The notes under the pieces were generated by a model. It saw only the letters and a program-made list of their open reading frames with translations. It was not told the DNA's origin and did not search any database. Both the position numbers and the translations under genes were made by a program. A stretch of DNA of 64,000 nucleotides, from the NCBI RefSeq assembly GCF_013376045.1, contig NZ_JABMJG010000007.1:62001-126000 (forward strand), in the 5' to 3' direction. Within the stretch, counting starts at the first letter, position 1. The number at the start of each line of letters is the position of its first letter. Shown here one piece after another: positions 38,674-47,303 of this stretch. This stretch comes from Variovorax sp. SG517 (GTDB taxonomy: Bacteria; Pseudomonadota; Gammaproteobacteria; Burkholderiales; Burkholderiaceae_C).

Positions 38674-41463
38674 ATGCCAGATCTAAAGAGCACCCTGAAC
38701 CTGCTGACGACCTCGTTCCCGATGAAGGGAGACCTGCCCCGGCGCGAACCGGCGCTGGTCGAGCGCTGGGCGCGGCTGCGCATCTACGAGCGGATGCGCG
38801 CCGCGGCGGCAGGACGCCCGCCATTCATCCTGCACGACGGCCCGCCGTATGCCAACGGCGACATCCACATCGGGCACGCGGTGAACAAGGTGCTCAAGGA
38901 CATGGTCTTCAAGAGCCGCTTCTTCGACGGCTTCGACGCGCAGTGGATTCCCGGCTGGGACTGCCACGGCATGCCCATCGAGCACCGCATCGAGCAGATG
39001 AACGGCCGGGGCCTGCCGACAGAGCAGGTGCAGCAGCTTTGCCGCGAATACGCGCACTCGCAGACGCAGAGCCAGAAGAAGGACTTCCTGCGCCTGGGCC
39101 TTCTCGGCGACTGGGACAACGCCTTTCGCACGATGGATTTCGAAACCGAGGCCAACGAGATCCGCTTTCTCGACTGCATCCGGCAGCGCGGCCTGCTGTT
39201 TCGCGGCCAGAAGCCAGTGAACTGGTGCGTCGATTGCCAGTCGGCATTGGCGGAGGCGGAGCTCGAATACGCGAACAAGCGCTCGACGACGGCGTACGTC
39301 GGCATGAAGGCAGTCGACGCGGCCGATCTGGCGTCGCGCTTCAAGTGCGCTCACGTTGCCGGCAAGCCGGCGCGCGTCGTGATCTGGACCACGACGCCGT
39401 GGACGCTGCCCGGCAACGCGGCGGTGGGCCTGGACCCGCAGGCCAGCTACGGCCTGTACGACTCTCCCGACGGCATGCTGGTGATGGCGGCGGAAACCGG
39501 CGGCAAGCTGCTGCAGGGCTTCGGTGTCGAGCACGAGCTCTGCGCGGTCGTGCCCGGCGCCGACCTGGTCGGCCTCGTGCTGAAGCATCCGCTGCACGAC
39601 GCAGCAGTGCCCATGGTGGCGGCCGACTTCGTCTCGCTGGACACCGGCACCGGTCTCGTCCACCTCGCGCCGGCGCACGGCGCGGAAGACTTCGAGCTGT
39701 GCCGCGGCCTGGGCATCACCGGCGACAACGTGATCGACGGTGCCGGCCGCTTCGTGGCGAACCTGCCCGCCATCGGCGGCATGTCGCTCGAGGAAGGCAG
39801 CAAGGCCATTCTCGAAATGCTGAAGGCCGACGGCTCGCTGCTGCGGCAGGAGCGCATCGAGCATTCGTATCCCCATTGCTGGCGCCACAAGACGCCGATC
39901 CTCTTCCGCTCGACGACGCAATGGTTCATTGCCATGGACCATCCCGCGAAGGGCGACGAGCGCACGCTGCGCGAGACCGCGCGCGAGGCGATCAGGAACG
40001 TGCCGTTCTACCCTGCCTCGGGCCGCTCGCGCATGGAAGCGATGATCGACGGCCGGCCCGACTGGTGCGTCTCGCGGCAGCGCGCGTGGGGCGTTCCCCT
40101 CGCCTTCTTCGTCAGGCGCAGCGACAACTCGCTGCACCCCGAGACCTCGCGCCTCGTCGAGGAAGTGGCGCGGCGCGTGGAGCGCGAAGGAATTTCCGCC
40201 TGGACTCGGCTGAGTCCCGCGGACCTGGGCGTGGATGAGTCGGAGTTCGAAAAGCTGTCCGATACCCTCGACGTGTGGTTCGACTCCGGCTCAATCCACG
40301 CAACCGTCTACAGGGACCCGCGCCGCCCCGACGCGCACGGCCATCCGGCGGACCTGTACCTGGAGGGCTCCGACCAGCACAGGGGCTGGTTCGGCTCCTC
40401 GCTCATGACGGGCTGCGCGGCGGACGGCCGCGCGCCGTTCAAGGCCGTGCTGACGCATGGCTTCGCCGTCGACGGGAACGGCAAGAAGATGAGCAAGTCG
40501 CTGGGCAACACGGTCAGCCCCCAGCAGGTGGCCGGCACGCGGGGCGCGGAGATCATTCGGCTGTGGATCGCGAGCACCGACTATTCGACGGACATCTCCG
40601 TCTCGGAAGAGATCCTGGACCGCGTCGTCGAGATGTACCGGCGCATCCGCAACACGATCCGCTTCCTGCTGCTGAACGTGTCGGACTTCGATGCGGGCGC
40701 CGACCGGGTGCCCCTGGACTGTCTCGAAAGCGTCGACCGGCATGCGCTGGCCCGTTGCCGCGAACTGGCGCAGCAATGCCGCAAGGGCTACGGCGACTAC
40801 GACTTCGTCTCGGTGACGCGGCTCGTTCACGGCTACTGCGCCGACGAACTTGGCGGCTTCTATCTCGACGTGCTGAAAGACCGCCTGTACGCCAGCGCGC
40901 GCGACAGCCGCGAAAGGCGCTCCGCGCAGACCGCGCTGCACATCATCCTGGAGAACCTGCTGCTGCTCGTAGCCCCCATCCTCAGCTTCACGGCCGAGGA
41001 AGCGTGGGCGGTACTGCGCGGATCGTCCGGGGAAGACAGCGTGTTCCTCCACACCTGGGACGAGGCCGTGCCGCCGGCTACCGACGATCCGGAAACCGCC
41101 GGGTTCTGGCGCCACGCGAGACAGCTCCGCCCGAGCGTGATGAAGGCCATCGAGGATGTCCGCTCATCCGGAAGCATCGGCCGCTCCGGGGAAGCGAGCG
41201 TGGTCATCGAGGCGCCCGCGGAAATCATCGAATCGCTTTCCATGCTTCGTTCGGAGCTGCCGGCCATCTTCATCGTTGCCGACGTGGCCTTGAAGGAAGC
41301 CGAGAGGGTCGACGTCAAGGTCAGGCGCACCGCTTCGCTGCGCTGCATGCGGTGCTGGCGGCACGATGCCTCCGTGCGTGACGACGCCGATGCCGAACAG
41401 GCAATGCTCTGCGGCCGGTGCACGACGGTGCTGGCCGGTCTTCCGGAGCTGTCGGGCGCCTGA
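38674..41463 (+). CDS. ileS: Isoleucyl-tRNA synthetase, extra copy
   Basis: A full-length 929-residue class I synthetase of the bacterial type, with HIGH at 65-68 (GDIHIGH), KMSKS at 605-609, an editing domain with WTTTPWTLPGN and GTGLVHLAPAHGAEDF (the editing Asp is kept), and a C-terminal zinc finger CMRCW...CGRC. All key residues are present, so it should be active. It is not beside ribF/lspA, where the housekeeping ileS sits in related bacteria. It closes a metabolic operon, the pattern of a self-resistance synthetase, as with the second ileS of mupirocin producers. It could also be the only copy; this cannot be excluded from the window. Confidence 0.9.
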   Translation: MPDLKSTLNLLTTSFPMKGDLPRREPALVERWARLRIYERMRAAAAGRPPFILHDGPPYANGDIHIGHAVNKVLKDMVFKSRFFDGFDAQWIPGWDCHGMPIEHRIEQMNGRGLPTEQVQQLCREYAHSQTQSQKKDFLRLGLLGDWDNAFRTMDFETEANEIRFLDCIRQRGLLFRGQKPVNWCVDCQSALAEAELEYANKRSTTAYVGMKAVDAADLASRFKCAHVAGKPARVVIWTTTPWTLPGNAAVGLDPQASYGLYDSPDGMLVMAAETGGKLLQGFGVEHELCAVVPGADLVGLVLKHPLHDAAVPMVAADFVSLDTGTGLVHLAPAHGAEDFELCRGLGITGDNVIDGAGRFVANLPAIGGMSLEEGSKAILEMLKADGSLLRQERIEHSYPHCWRHKTPILFRSTTQWFIAMDHPAKGDERTLRETAREAIRNVPFYPASGRSRMEAMIDGRPDWCVSRQRAWGVPLAFFVRRSDNSLHPETSRLVEEVARRVEREGISAWTRLSPADLGVDESEFEKLSDTLDVWFDSGSIHATVYRDPRRPDAHGHPADLYLEGSDQHRGWFGSSLMTGCAADGRAPFKAVLTHGFAVDGNGKKMSKSLGNTVSPQQVAGTRGAEIIRLWIASTDYSTDISVSEEILDRVVEMYRRIRNTIRFLLLNVSDFDAGADRVPLDCLESVDRHALARCRELAQQCRKGYGDYDFVSVTRLVHGYCADELGGFYLDVLKDRLYASARDSRERRSAQTALHIILENLLLLVAPILSFTAEEAWAVLRGSSGEDSVFLHTWDEAVPPATDDPETAGFWRHARQLRPSVMKAIEDVRSSGSIGRSGEASVVIEAPAEIIESLSMLRSELPAIFIVADVALKEAERVDVKVRRTASLRCMRCWRHDASVRDDADAEQAMLCGRCTTVLAGLPELSGA

Positions 41464-41486
41464 TGCGGGCGAGGCAGGCGCGTTGC

Positions 41487-42443
41487 TCAGGACGAGGCAG
41501 ACGACGACTCGCCTGAACCGCCTGAACCGCCTTGGCCGCGCTCCGCGAGGAAATCGACGAACGCCCGCACCCGCGAAGGCAGCAGCCGGCCGTGCGGATA
41601 CATCAGGCTGACGGGGCGTGAGCGCCCGCCGAAGGGCTGCAGCAGTTCCACCAGCTCGCCACTGGCCAGCTCCTTCTCGACCGTGAAGCGATAGGCCTGG
41701 AAGAGCCCCGCGCCGGCCTTGGCCAGCGTCACGCCGGCGAGCACGTCTTCCGCGCAGTTGTAGTGGCCCGTGGAGAAGACTTCCTTCTCGCGACCGTCCT
41801 CCATGAACAGCCAGGCGATCTGCCTGCCGCTGCTGGGCAGGTCGAACTGGATGCACTCGTGCTGCGCCAGGTCCGCGAGCGTGGCAGGCCGGCCCGCGCG
41901 CTGGAGATAGCCGGGGCTGGCGACGACGACCAGTTCGGCGTCTTCGAGGTGCCGGGCCACCATCGTCGAATCGGGCTGGGCCCGCAGGCGGATGGCGACG
42001 TCGAAGTTCTCTTCGCGGAAGTCGATGTTGCGGTTGCTGACGTGCACTTCCACGCGGATCAGCGGGTACTGCGCGCGAAACGCCGGCAGCAGCGGCAGCA
42101 GGCGGTGGTGGCCGTAGGTGGTGGGCGCGCTGATGCGGATGGTGCCGCTGGGCTGCACCTGCTCGCCCGTGACCTTGCGCTCGGCCTCCACCAGTTGCTG
42201 GAGCGCGGCACGGCATTGCTCGAAATATTCCCGGCCTGCCTCGGTGAGGCGGCTGCTGCGCGTGGAGCGCACGAACAGGCGCACGCCCAGGCGCTTTTCG
42301 AGGCGCGAGACCGACCGGCTGACCGCCGCGGGCGTCACGCCCGCGATGCTGGCTGCCGCCGTGAAGTTGCCCGACTCCGCCGCAAGGCAGAACAGCTCGA
42401 TGCTGCCCAGCAGCACGTCGTCGAATTGCCGGTGCATATTCAT
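41487..42443 (-). CDS. LysR-family transcriptional regulator
   Basis: A 318-residue regulator with an N-terminal winged helix (FTAAASIAGVTPAAVSRSVSRLEKRL, about residues 20-45) and a substrate-binding domain ending PHGRLLPSRVRAFVDFL. The C-terminus is a low-complexity Gly/Ser tail. It is divergent from the SDR gene, the usual arrangement for regulating it. The start is ATG 42443 or 42437; a TTG further upstream gives an unlikely extension. It converges with the extra ileS gene. Confidence 0.87.
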   Translation of the reverse strand: MNMHRQFDDVLLGSIELFCLAAESGNFTAAASIAGVTPAAVSRSVSRLEKRLGVRLFVRSTRSSRLTEAGREYFEQCRAALQQLVEAERKVTGEQVQPSGTIRISAPTTYGHHRLLPLLPAFRAQYPLIRVEVHVSNRNIDFREENFDVAIRLRAQPDSTMVARHLEDAELVVVASPGYLQRAGRPATLADLAQHECIQFDLPSSGRQIAWLFMEDGREKEVFSTGHYNCAEDVLAGVTLAKAGAGLFQAYRFTVEKELASGELVELLQPFGGRSRPVSLMYPHGRLLPSRVRAFVDFLAERGQGGSGGSGESSSASS

Positions 42444-42579
42444 TACGCCATGTATCAATACAAGTGCTCTGGAGCCTATTTTTTGCGCCTGACGTTGTCA
42501 ATAAAGTCCCACTCAACCGGTGGGCACACAGAAAAAAGCCGCCGGCCTCCCTGAAACCCAACCCACTACGAGGTACTTC

Positions 42580-43317
42580 ATGAGCAAGTCTGAACAGAAC
42601 ACCGCCGTCATCACCGGCGCCAGCAGCGGCATCGGCCTGGGCCTGGCCGAGGCATTCCTGAAGCGGGGCTACAACGTGGTCGGCACCGGCCGCTCCGCCG
42701 ATCGCCTGCAGGCCGCGGCCCGCACGCTGGATGCGGGAGACCGCTTCCTCGCCGTGGCGGGCGACGCCGGCCGGCCCGAATCCGCGAAGAGTGTCTTCGA
42801 GCAAGCCATCGCCCGCTTCGGCAAGGTGGACGTGCTGGTGAACAACGCCGGCATCTTTGCCGCGCAGCCCTTCGTGCAGTTCACGCCCGAACAGATCGAG
42901 GAACAGATCGCCACCAACCTGAAGGGCGTGCTGTACGCATCGCAGGAGGCGGCCCGCCACATGATCGAGCGCAAGCGGGGAAAGATCGTCAACATCACGG
43001 CCGCGCTGGCGATGCAGCCGCACAGCGGTGTGCCGGCGCTGCTGGCGGTCGCGCTGAAGGGCGGCATCAACGACGCCACGCGTGCGCTGGCGCTCGAGCT
43101 GGCACCGCACGGCGTCACCGTCAACGCCGTCGCGCCGGGCCTGGTCGATACGCCGATGCACGCGCCGCAGTCGCACGACTTCCTGGCAAAGCTGGCGCCG
43201 CTCAATCGCATCGCGAGCGTGCGCGAGATCGCGGACGCGGTGCTCTACCTCGTCGAGGCCGACTTCGTGACCGGCACGGTGCTGCCGGTCGACGGCGGCT
43301 TCAGCGCAGGCCGCTGA
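42580..43317 (+). CDS. SDR-fold protein without the usual catalytic Tyr
   Basis: A 245-residue short-chain dehydrogenase-like protein with the cofactor motif TGASSGIGLGLAE near residue 12 and NNAG near residue 87. Where active SDRs have YxxxK, this protein has an Ala four residues before the Lys (LAVALKGG), and the expected catalytic Ser is replaced in IVNITAALA. It should bind NAD(P)(H) but may not be a classical oxidoreductase. The start follows ACGAGG. It is transcribed divergently from LysR and ahead of a tautomerase gene. Confidence 0.8.
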   Translation: MSKSEQNTAVITGASSGIGLGLAEAFLKRGYNVVGTGRSADRLQAAARTLDAGDRFLAVAGDAGRPESAKSVFEQAIARFGKVDVLVNNAGIFAAQPFVQFTPEQIEEQIATNLKGVLYASQEAARHMIERKRGKIVNITAALAMQPHSGVPALLAVALKGGINDATRALALELAPHGVTVNAVAPGLVDTPMHAPQSHDFLAKLAPLNRIASVREIADAVLYLVEADFVTGTVLPVDGGFSAGR

Positions 43318-43356
43318 GGCACTTTTTCATTCGCAAGCCAAAAGGAGAAAGACGCC

Positions 43357-43572
43357 ATGCCATTCGTCAGCATCCGCATCACCCGCGAGGGCAACACCGC
43401 CGAGCAGAAGGCGCAAGTGATCAAGGAAGTCACCGAGACGCTGGAACGCGTACTGCACAAGCCTCCGGAGTGGACCCACATCACCATCGAGGAGATCGAC
43501 ACCGACAACTGGGGTTTCGCCGGCATCACCACCACCGAGATGCGCAAGGCCCAGGCTTCGGGCAGTCGTTAG
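43357..43572 (+). CDS. 4-Oxalocrotonate tautomerase-family protein
   Basis: A 71-residue protein beginning Met-Pro, so that processing exposes the catalytic Pro1 of the tautomerase superfamily (PFVSIRITREG). A helix and a second beta strand (WTHITIEEID) follow as expected. AGGAG precedes the start. Substrate is unknown; it is probably co-transcribed with the SDR gene 39 bases upstream. Confidence 0.85.
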   Translation: MPFVSIRITREGNTAEQKAQVIKEVTETLERVLHKPPEWTHITIEEIDTDNWGFAGITTTEMRKAQASGSR

Positions 43573-43625
43573 GCGGCGACGCCGCACAGCGCTCAGGCCT
43601 TGCGCGATCCGCCGCGAGGCAAAAG

Positions 43626-43658
43626 AAAAAGCCCCGTCGATCAAACGATCGACGGGGC
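43626..43658 (-). terminator. Original terminator of tRNA-Ser, displaced by prophage
   Basis: A perfect twelve-base-pair stem (GCCCCGTCGATC, loop AAAC) is followed on the minus strand by five T. Joined across the attachment core to the tRNA at the other end, it would stand just downstream of tRNA-Ser, so it is the chromosome's own terminator. In the present arrangement it lies after the phage recombinase gene. Confidence 0.75.
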
Positions 43659-43681
43659 TTCATCAACTTGGCGGAACCGGA
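43652..43681. other. Left attachment site of prophage
   Basis: A 30-base sequence beginning ACGGGGCTTCATCAAC and covering the 3' end of tRNA-Ser (TGGCGGAACCGGA). It is repeated identically at 50805-50834. To its right the sequence departs from the tRNA, so the phage arm begins here. Confidence 0.88.
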
Positions 43682-43692
43682 AGGTTTCGACC

Positions 43693-44268
43693 CTAATTCA
43701 GACTCGAATGGCCCGGCTTTTTCGCGCGATATACGGCACGCTTCACAACGGAGTCAGACACATCGAACATCAAAGCAATCGCATGCATCGTGTGCTCGCC
43801 AGTGGCGTACAACCGCACCACCTCAGCCTCAGCATCTAACGACAGCGCACGAGTTCGCCCTGGGAGATTCCCACGGTCTCGCGCCGCACGCTGGCCAGCG
43901 ATAGACCTCTCTCGAATGATGCCACGCTCAAGCTGCGCAACGGCACCCAGAATCTGAATAACAAACGACCCCATCGCAGTGGTCGTATCAAGCGGCTCAG
44001 TCAGGCTCTTCACGAGCGCACCGGCTAGCCGAATCTCTTCCAAGATCGCAAGCAAGTCGGGCAAGGACCGAGCCACCCGATCCAGCTTGTACACCATGAA
44101 CACGTCGCCGGGCCGAAGCTCCCGAAGGCAACGCCTCAACTCCGCTCGCTCCCCAACGCTAGACGTCTTTTCCTGAAAGATGACCTCAGCACCAGCAGCC
44201 CTCAGCGCATCAATTTGCAAATGCGTCTCCTGCTCACGAGTCGAAACCCGCGCGTACCCAATCAGCAT
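43693..44268 (-). CDS. Serine recombinase of prophage (resolvase/invertase family)
   Basis: A 191-residue small serine recombinase. The catalytic Ser is in MLIGYARVST near residue 9, the conserved YKLDRVARS segment is near 67, the long E-helix follows, and a C-terminal helix-turn-helix ends the protein (HAIALMFDVSDSVVKRAV). I start at ATG 44268 after GGAAGG rather than GTG 44274. Being the only recombinase and lying 12 bases from the attachment core, it is the likely integrase. The catalytic domain is more usual for resolvases and invertases than for integration into tRNA genes. Confidence 0.88.
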   Translation of the reverse strand: MLIGYARVSTREQETHLQIDALRAAGAEVIFQEKTSSVGERAELRRCLRELRPGDVFMVYKLDRVARSLPDLLAILEEIRLAGALVKSLTEPLDTTTAMGSFVIQILGAVAQLERGIIRERSIAGQRAARDRGNLPGRTRALSLDAEAEVVRLYATGEHTMHAIALMFDVSDSVVKRAVYRAKKPGHSSLN

Positions 44269-44430
44269 AAACACCCTTCCGAGGCGGGATCAAAAGCGCA
44301 ACCTCCCTCCGTTAGACACGCCCAATCCCAACGCGCTTAGGCCCCGAGCGCACCGCTAAGGCTCACTGCTACGCCGTGGACCCCACCTCACCCCGCGCTA
44401 TTGTTTTAATAGCATAGTACATTTGGCAAC

Positions 44431-44742
44431 ATGAAGACGCCACTACTCGCGATCACCCTCTTTTCAGCAAGCGCAGCCTTTGGCCAGCCGGTGAACCTCA
44501 ACCGATGCCAGACGGACAACACCTTCGCCTACTGGACCCCAGACGCGTGCGCACAAGGTGACGACAACAACGGGAGTTTCCTGCTAACAGAAACAGCACG
44601 GAACTTCACGGAACACGTGAAGCACGCTGAATGCCTATGGCGCGCATCGGTATCAGACAACAAACTCTACGGCCCCCCGCCACGAGGCCAGAGCAGACGG
44701 ACACGACCGCACCCCGAGTGCGACTACCCCACCCCAAAATGA
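44431..44742 (+). CDS. Secreted 103-residue cargo protein of prophage
   Basis: A short protein with a clear signal peptide (MKTPLLAITLFSASAAFGQ) and a mature part of about 84 residues with four Cys, acidic in the first half and Arg/Pro-rich at the end. It is the only gene inside the module on the plus strand, between recombinase and Rep, and has its own AT-rich promoter region (TTGTTTTAATAGCATAGTAC just upstream). Position and orientation fit a cargo or superinfection-exclusion gene. No family recognised. Confidence 0.65.
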   Translation: MKTPLLAITLFSASAAFGQPVNLNRCQTDNTFAYWTPDACAQGDDNNGSFLLTETARNFTEHVKHAECLWRASVSDNKLYGPPPRGQSRRTRPHPECDYPTPK

Positions 44743-44745
44743 GCC

Positions 44746-45711
44746 TCACACGCGCCGACACGCGAAGCCGCTCTCAGCCGCCAGCGTAGCGAACTGCGCA
44801 TAGCGCTGCGCAGCAGCATCGACCATCACCGCTTCGGTCGTTCGCTTCACCAGCGGGTCAGGCTCGCTGTAGAGCATCCACATGGTGTTGAACTTATTGC
44901 ACATGTGTTGCACTACTACATGACCCTGCGGTAGCTCCCACGCCATGCCGATAGCATCGGCCATCGAAACACCTGGGAAATGCATCGTCATCGCGGGAGG
45001 CGGCGTCAGCCCTTGCGTGCTATCCCACATGCGCGCCCCGAACTCACCGTTCTCATGGTCCTTGGTGAGGTACTTCGACACGTAACCCGCGATCTTGGCC
45101 GGGCTGCGGTAGCGATTGAATCGGCCGTCTTTGCCACCGACGAAGCAAAGGCCATTGTTCCGACCGACCACATCGCGCCACAAGGCCGTGCCGACCTTCC
45201 AGCTGACCACCCTGCCGCCACGAAACTGCATGAGCATGGGAAGGCGGTCACAGGCCACGTGAACGTGCCACGCACCGCGTTCCTGCCGTTCGAAGCCCCA
45301 CACCCCACGGAAGCCGGGAATGGCCCTGCGCATCTTGCGCAGCCACGCCGCGAAGTGTTTGCGGCAGAGGGCGAGATCCTGCTGATTCTCCCGGTAGGTG
45401 ATCGTCAGCATTTCATTGAAACCCGCCTGCTTGATCTTCCAGCGACAGCCCCTCTTTGCACGCTGACCGCTTTTCCAGCGGGAGCGCTTAGCCTTTTCCT
45501 CGAGGCGCTTTTGTTCCTCGAGCGTGCCGGTCTGATCGACCTCGGAAACCCATGCGTCAGGGTCATCAGGATCGCTGGTGCCCGGGATAAAAAGATAGCG
45601 CGGCTGGATCAACGTCTCGCGCTGCCCATTGTCAAACACCTGCATGCGCACCTTGACTCCATCCTGAACTTTCTCGCACCAAAGACCTTTGTGCTTTACC
45701 ATCGCGCTCAT
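44746..45711 (-). CDS. Rolling-circle replication initiator (HUH Rep)
   Basis: A 321-residue phage replication protein. The HUH metal site is seen as WHVHVACD near residue 148, and the nicking tyrosine helix as KIAGYVSKYLTKD near residue 208 with two Tyr. A Lys/Arg-rich stretch (about residues 65-95) may bind DNA. GAGGGA precedes the start at 45711. It should nick the phage plus strand in the adjacent intergenic region. It ends convergently three bases from the small secreted gene. Confidence 0.88.
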   Translation of the reverse strand: MSAMVKHKGLWCEKVQDGVKVRMQVFDNGQRETLIQPRYLFIPGTSDPDDPDAWVSEVDQTGTLEEQKRLEEKAKRSRWKSGQRAKRGCRWKIKQAGFNEMLTITYRENQQDLALCRKHFAAWLRKMRRAIPGFRGVWGFERQERGAWHVHVACDRLPMLMQFRGGRVVSWKVGTALWRDVVGRNNGLCFVGGKDGRFNRYRSPAKIAGYVSKYLTKDHENGEFGARMWDSTQGLTPPPAMTMHFPGVSMADAIGMAWELPQGHVVVQHMCNKFNTMWMLYSEPDPLVKRTTEAVMVDAAAQRYAQFATLAAESGFACRRV

Positions 45712-46130
45712 ACCGTGATCCCTCGAAAACGTTGCGGTATCCCGTCCCCGGTGGCCTGCCAGCTACGCGGGGACTTTCTTTTGGGCTTCGCCCTATCGAC
45801 CCGACCGGGTTGCGTACCCCCATGTCGAGATGTGTTCTTTTAATAAATTAAGGCCGCGCTGCGCGCGGCCTTGGCCCGCACTACGTGCTGGTCCTGCGGC
45901 CGGCTCAGCGCGTGCCCCATCGCATCCGCAGCCGCACACGAACGACAGGAGCCCGCAGCCGCGGGCGTGTTGCTTCACGTTGGACACGGAGGCCGGGGCA
46001 CGTAAACACAGTGCGCCACTCGGAGGCGTGTCTGCGCTTCGCTCCGACGTTGGCTTAGCAGTAGCGCGAGCGCTGGCGCAGGGGCACGTAAAGAGCATCC
46101 CGCAGCCAAGACGGCCGTAGTACAGGGTGA
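45712..46130. other. Prophage intergenic region, candidate origin and packaging signal
   Basis: A gene-free stretch of 419 bases between zot and rep. It holds a nested hairpin at 45744-45774 (outer stem GTCCCC/GGGGAC, inner TGGC/GCCA) and a nine-base-pair hairpin at 45850-45872 (AAGGCCGCG/CGCGGCCTT) next to an AT-rich TTTTAATAAATTAA. Further GC-rich inverted segments follow. Filamentous phages keep their plus and minus origins and packaging hairpin in such a region. The nick site is not identified. Confidence 0.6.
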
Positions 46131-47303
46131 TCATTCGCCGCCGGTCTGGAATGACCACTTGGAGCCCGGCTGCACCCGAGGTTGCGGCGCTGGTGCCGGT
46201 GCGGCCGCGATGGCCGTAGGCGCACCGGGAGACTTGCCGCCACTGTCGATCAAGACAATGCCGGAAGGCGCAGGAAGGGCCGTTTCCGGGCTTTGGCGGG
46301 GGGTCTGCGGCTGATCGAAGGCCCGACGCTCACCTTCAGCCGCGAAGGCGTAAAACGCCCCATGCTTGACCAAAGCCTCACACATCGCCTGATCGATCGG
46401 ATAGGGCGTGGCGTCCTGGGTGAAACATTTGCAGCCCTTCGACGGCATCGAAATGCACGCCGCAGCGACGGGCACACGCTTCGGCTCAGTGAGCTTGTCA
46501 TAGACCGGCGCAGTGTGCATCAGGCCCTCAATGCGCGGGCGATAGCTCGCAGCGTATTCCGCAGGGGTTGAAGGCCGCTCACGCGCTGCACCTGAGGCCC
46601 CTGCAACCGCACCGGACGCCGAGGCAGAACCAGCAGCAACGGCAGGAGCCTTGTGCGTTCGATCCCACAGCAGCTTACCCGCCATGTACATCATCGACAG
46701 CGCTACAGGCACGCCGACCACGACCATCCAGAACTGTTTAGGAATCTTGCGCTTGCCGGTATGCAGCTCAGCGCTGTCGTACCAGTCGTACACCTCTTTC
46801 GGCTGACCGCGCATGGTCACCTGCGCCGACTTGCCGGAACCGTCTTTCTCGCAGGTGTTGTTGACAGCCGACCACTGAAGCACGCTGGTCATGTTCGACG
46901 CACCGAACGCACGCTTCAGGTGCTGGTGCCAGCCGGGCGAGCCGACGAGCTTCGTGACGAAGCTATCGATGTTGCTGGGGTGCTGGGTGAGCAAGAAGAA
47001 GTCAAAGCCGCGTGCACGGTGCTCGGCGAGCTTGCTGACGTAGAGCGGGACCGCCGAACCGTTGGGCCGCTTGGGCAGATCGAGATGGCACTCATCCATC
47101 AGGAAGATGGTGCCGTCCGGCTCTGCCTGCCAGTCCTTGAAATCGATCAACTTCCAGCCGAACTCTTTGAGCTTTTCAGGCTTGAGTTTGAATCGACCGT
47201 TATAGCAAACGGGGCGCAACTCCTTCATCTGCATCTCACGCACATCCTTGAGCGTGAACAGGGTCTTACACGAGCCGTTGGCCCCGGTGCGGAGATACAG
47301 CAT
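46131..47303 (-). CDS. Zot-like assembly ATPase (pI) of prophage
   Basis: A 390-residue inovirus morphogenesis protein. The N-terminal ATPase domain has a P-loop that reads GANGSCKT (a Cys in place of the usual Gly before Lys) and a Walker B LMDECHLDLP near residue 90. A transmembrane helix lies near residues 195-215 and a periplasmic tail with Cys and Pro/Ala-rich segments follows. It spans the inner membrane and drives virion extrusion. The name Zot comes from the family; no toxin role is implied. Its start overlaps the previous stop by one base (TAATG). Confidence 0.88.
   Translation of the reverse strand: MLYLRTGANGSCKTLFTLKDVREMQMKELRPVCYNGRFKLKPEKLKEFGWKLIDFKDWQAEPDGTIFLMDECHLDLPKRPNGSAVPLYVSKLAEHRARGFDFFLLTQHPSNIDSFVTKLVGSPGWHQHLKRAFGASNMTSVLQWSAVNNTCEKDGSGKSAQVTMRGQPKEVYDWYDSAELHTGKRKIPKQFWMVVVGVPVALSMMYMAGKLLWDRTHKAPAVAAGSASASGAVAGASGAARERPSTPAEYAASYRPRIEGLMHTAPVYDKLTEPKRVPVAAACISMPSKGCKCFTQDATPYPIDQAMCEALVKHGAFYAFAAEGERRAFDQPQTPRQSPETALPAPSGIVLIDSGGKSPGAPTAIAAAPAPAPQPRVQPGSKWSFQTGGE

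Noticed and set aside
43600..43839. A 79-codon plus-strand frame across the left attachment site
   Set aside because: As an independent gene it is unlikely, since it is antisense to the recombinase gene and starts in the chromosome. It matters only as the tail the phage regulator would acquire in the circular form.
45830..46120. A 96-codon plus-strand frame in the prophage intergenic region
   Set aside because: Its translation is Pro/Ala/Arg-rich and follows the hairpins. The region is better explained as non-coding origin and packaging sequence.
46131..47303. A true zonula occludens toxin
   Set aside because: The gene sits in the pI position of a filamentous phage and has the ATPase-membrane-periplasm layout. 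The toxin name is historical for the family.
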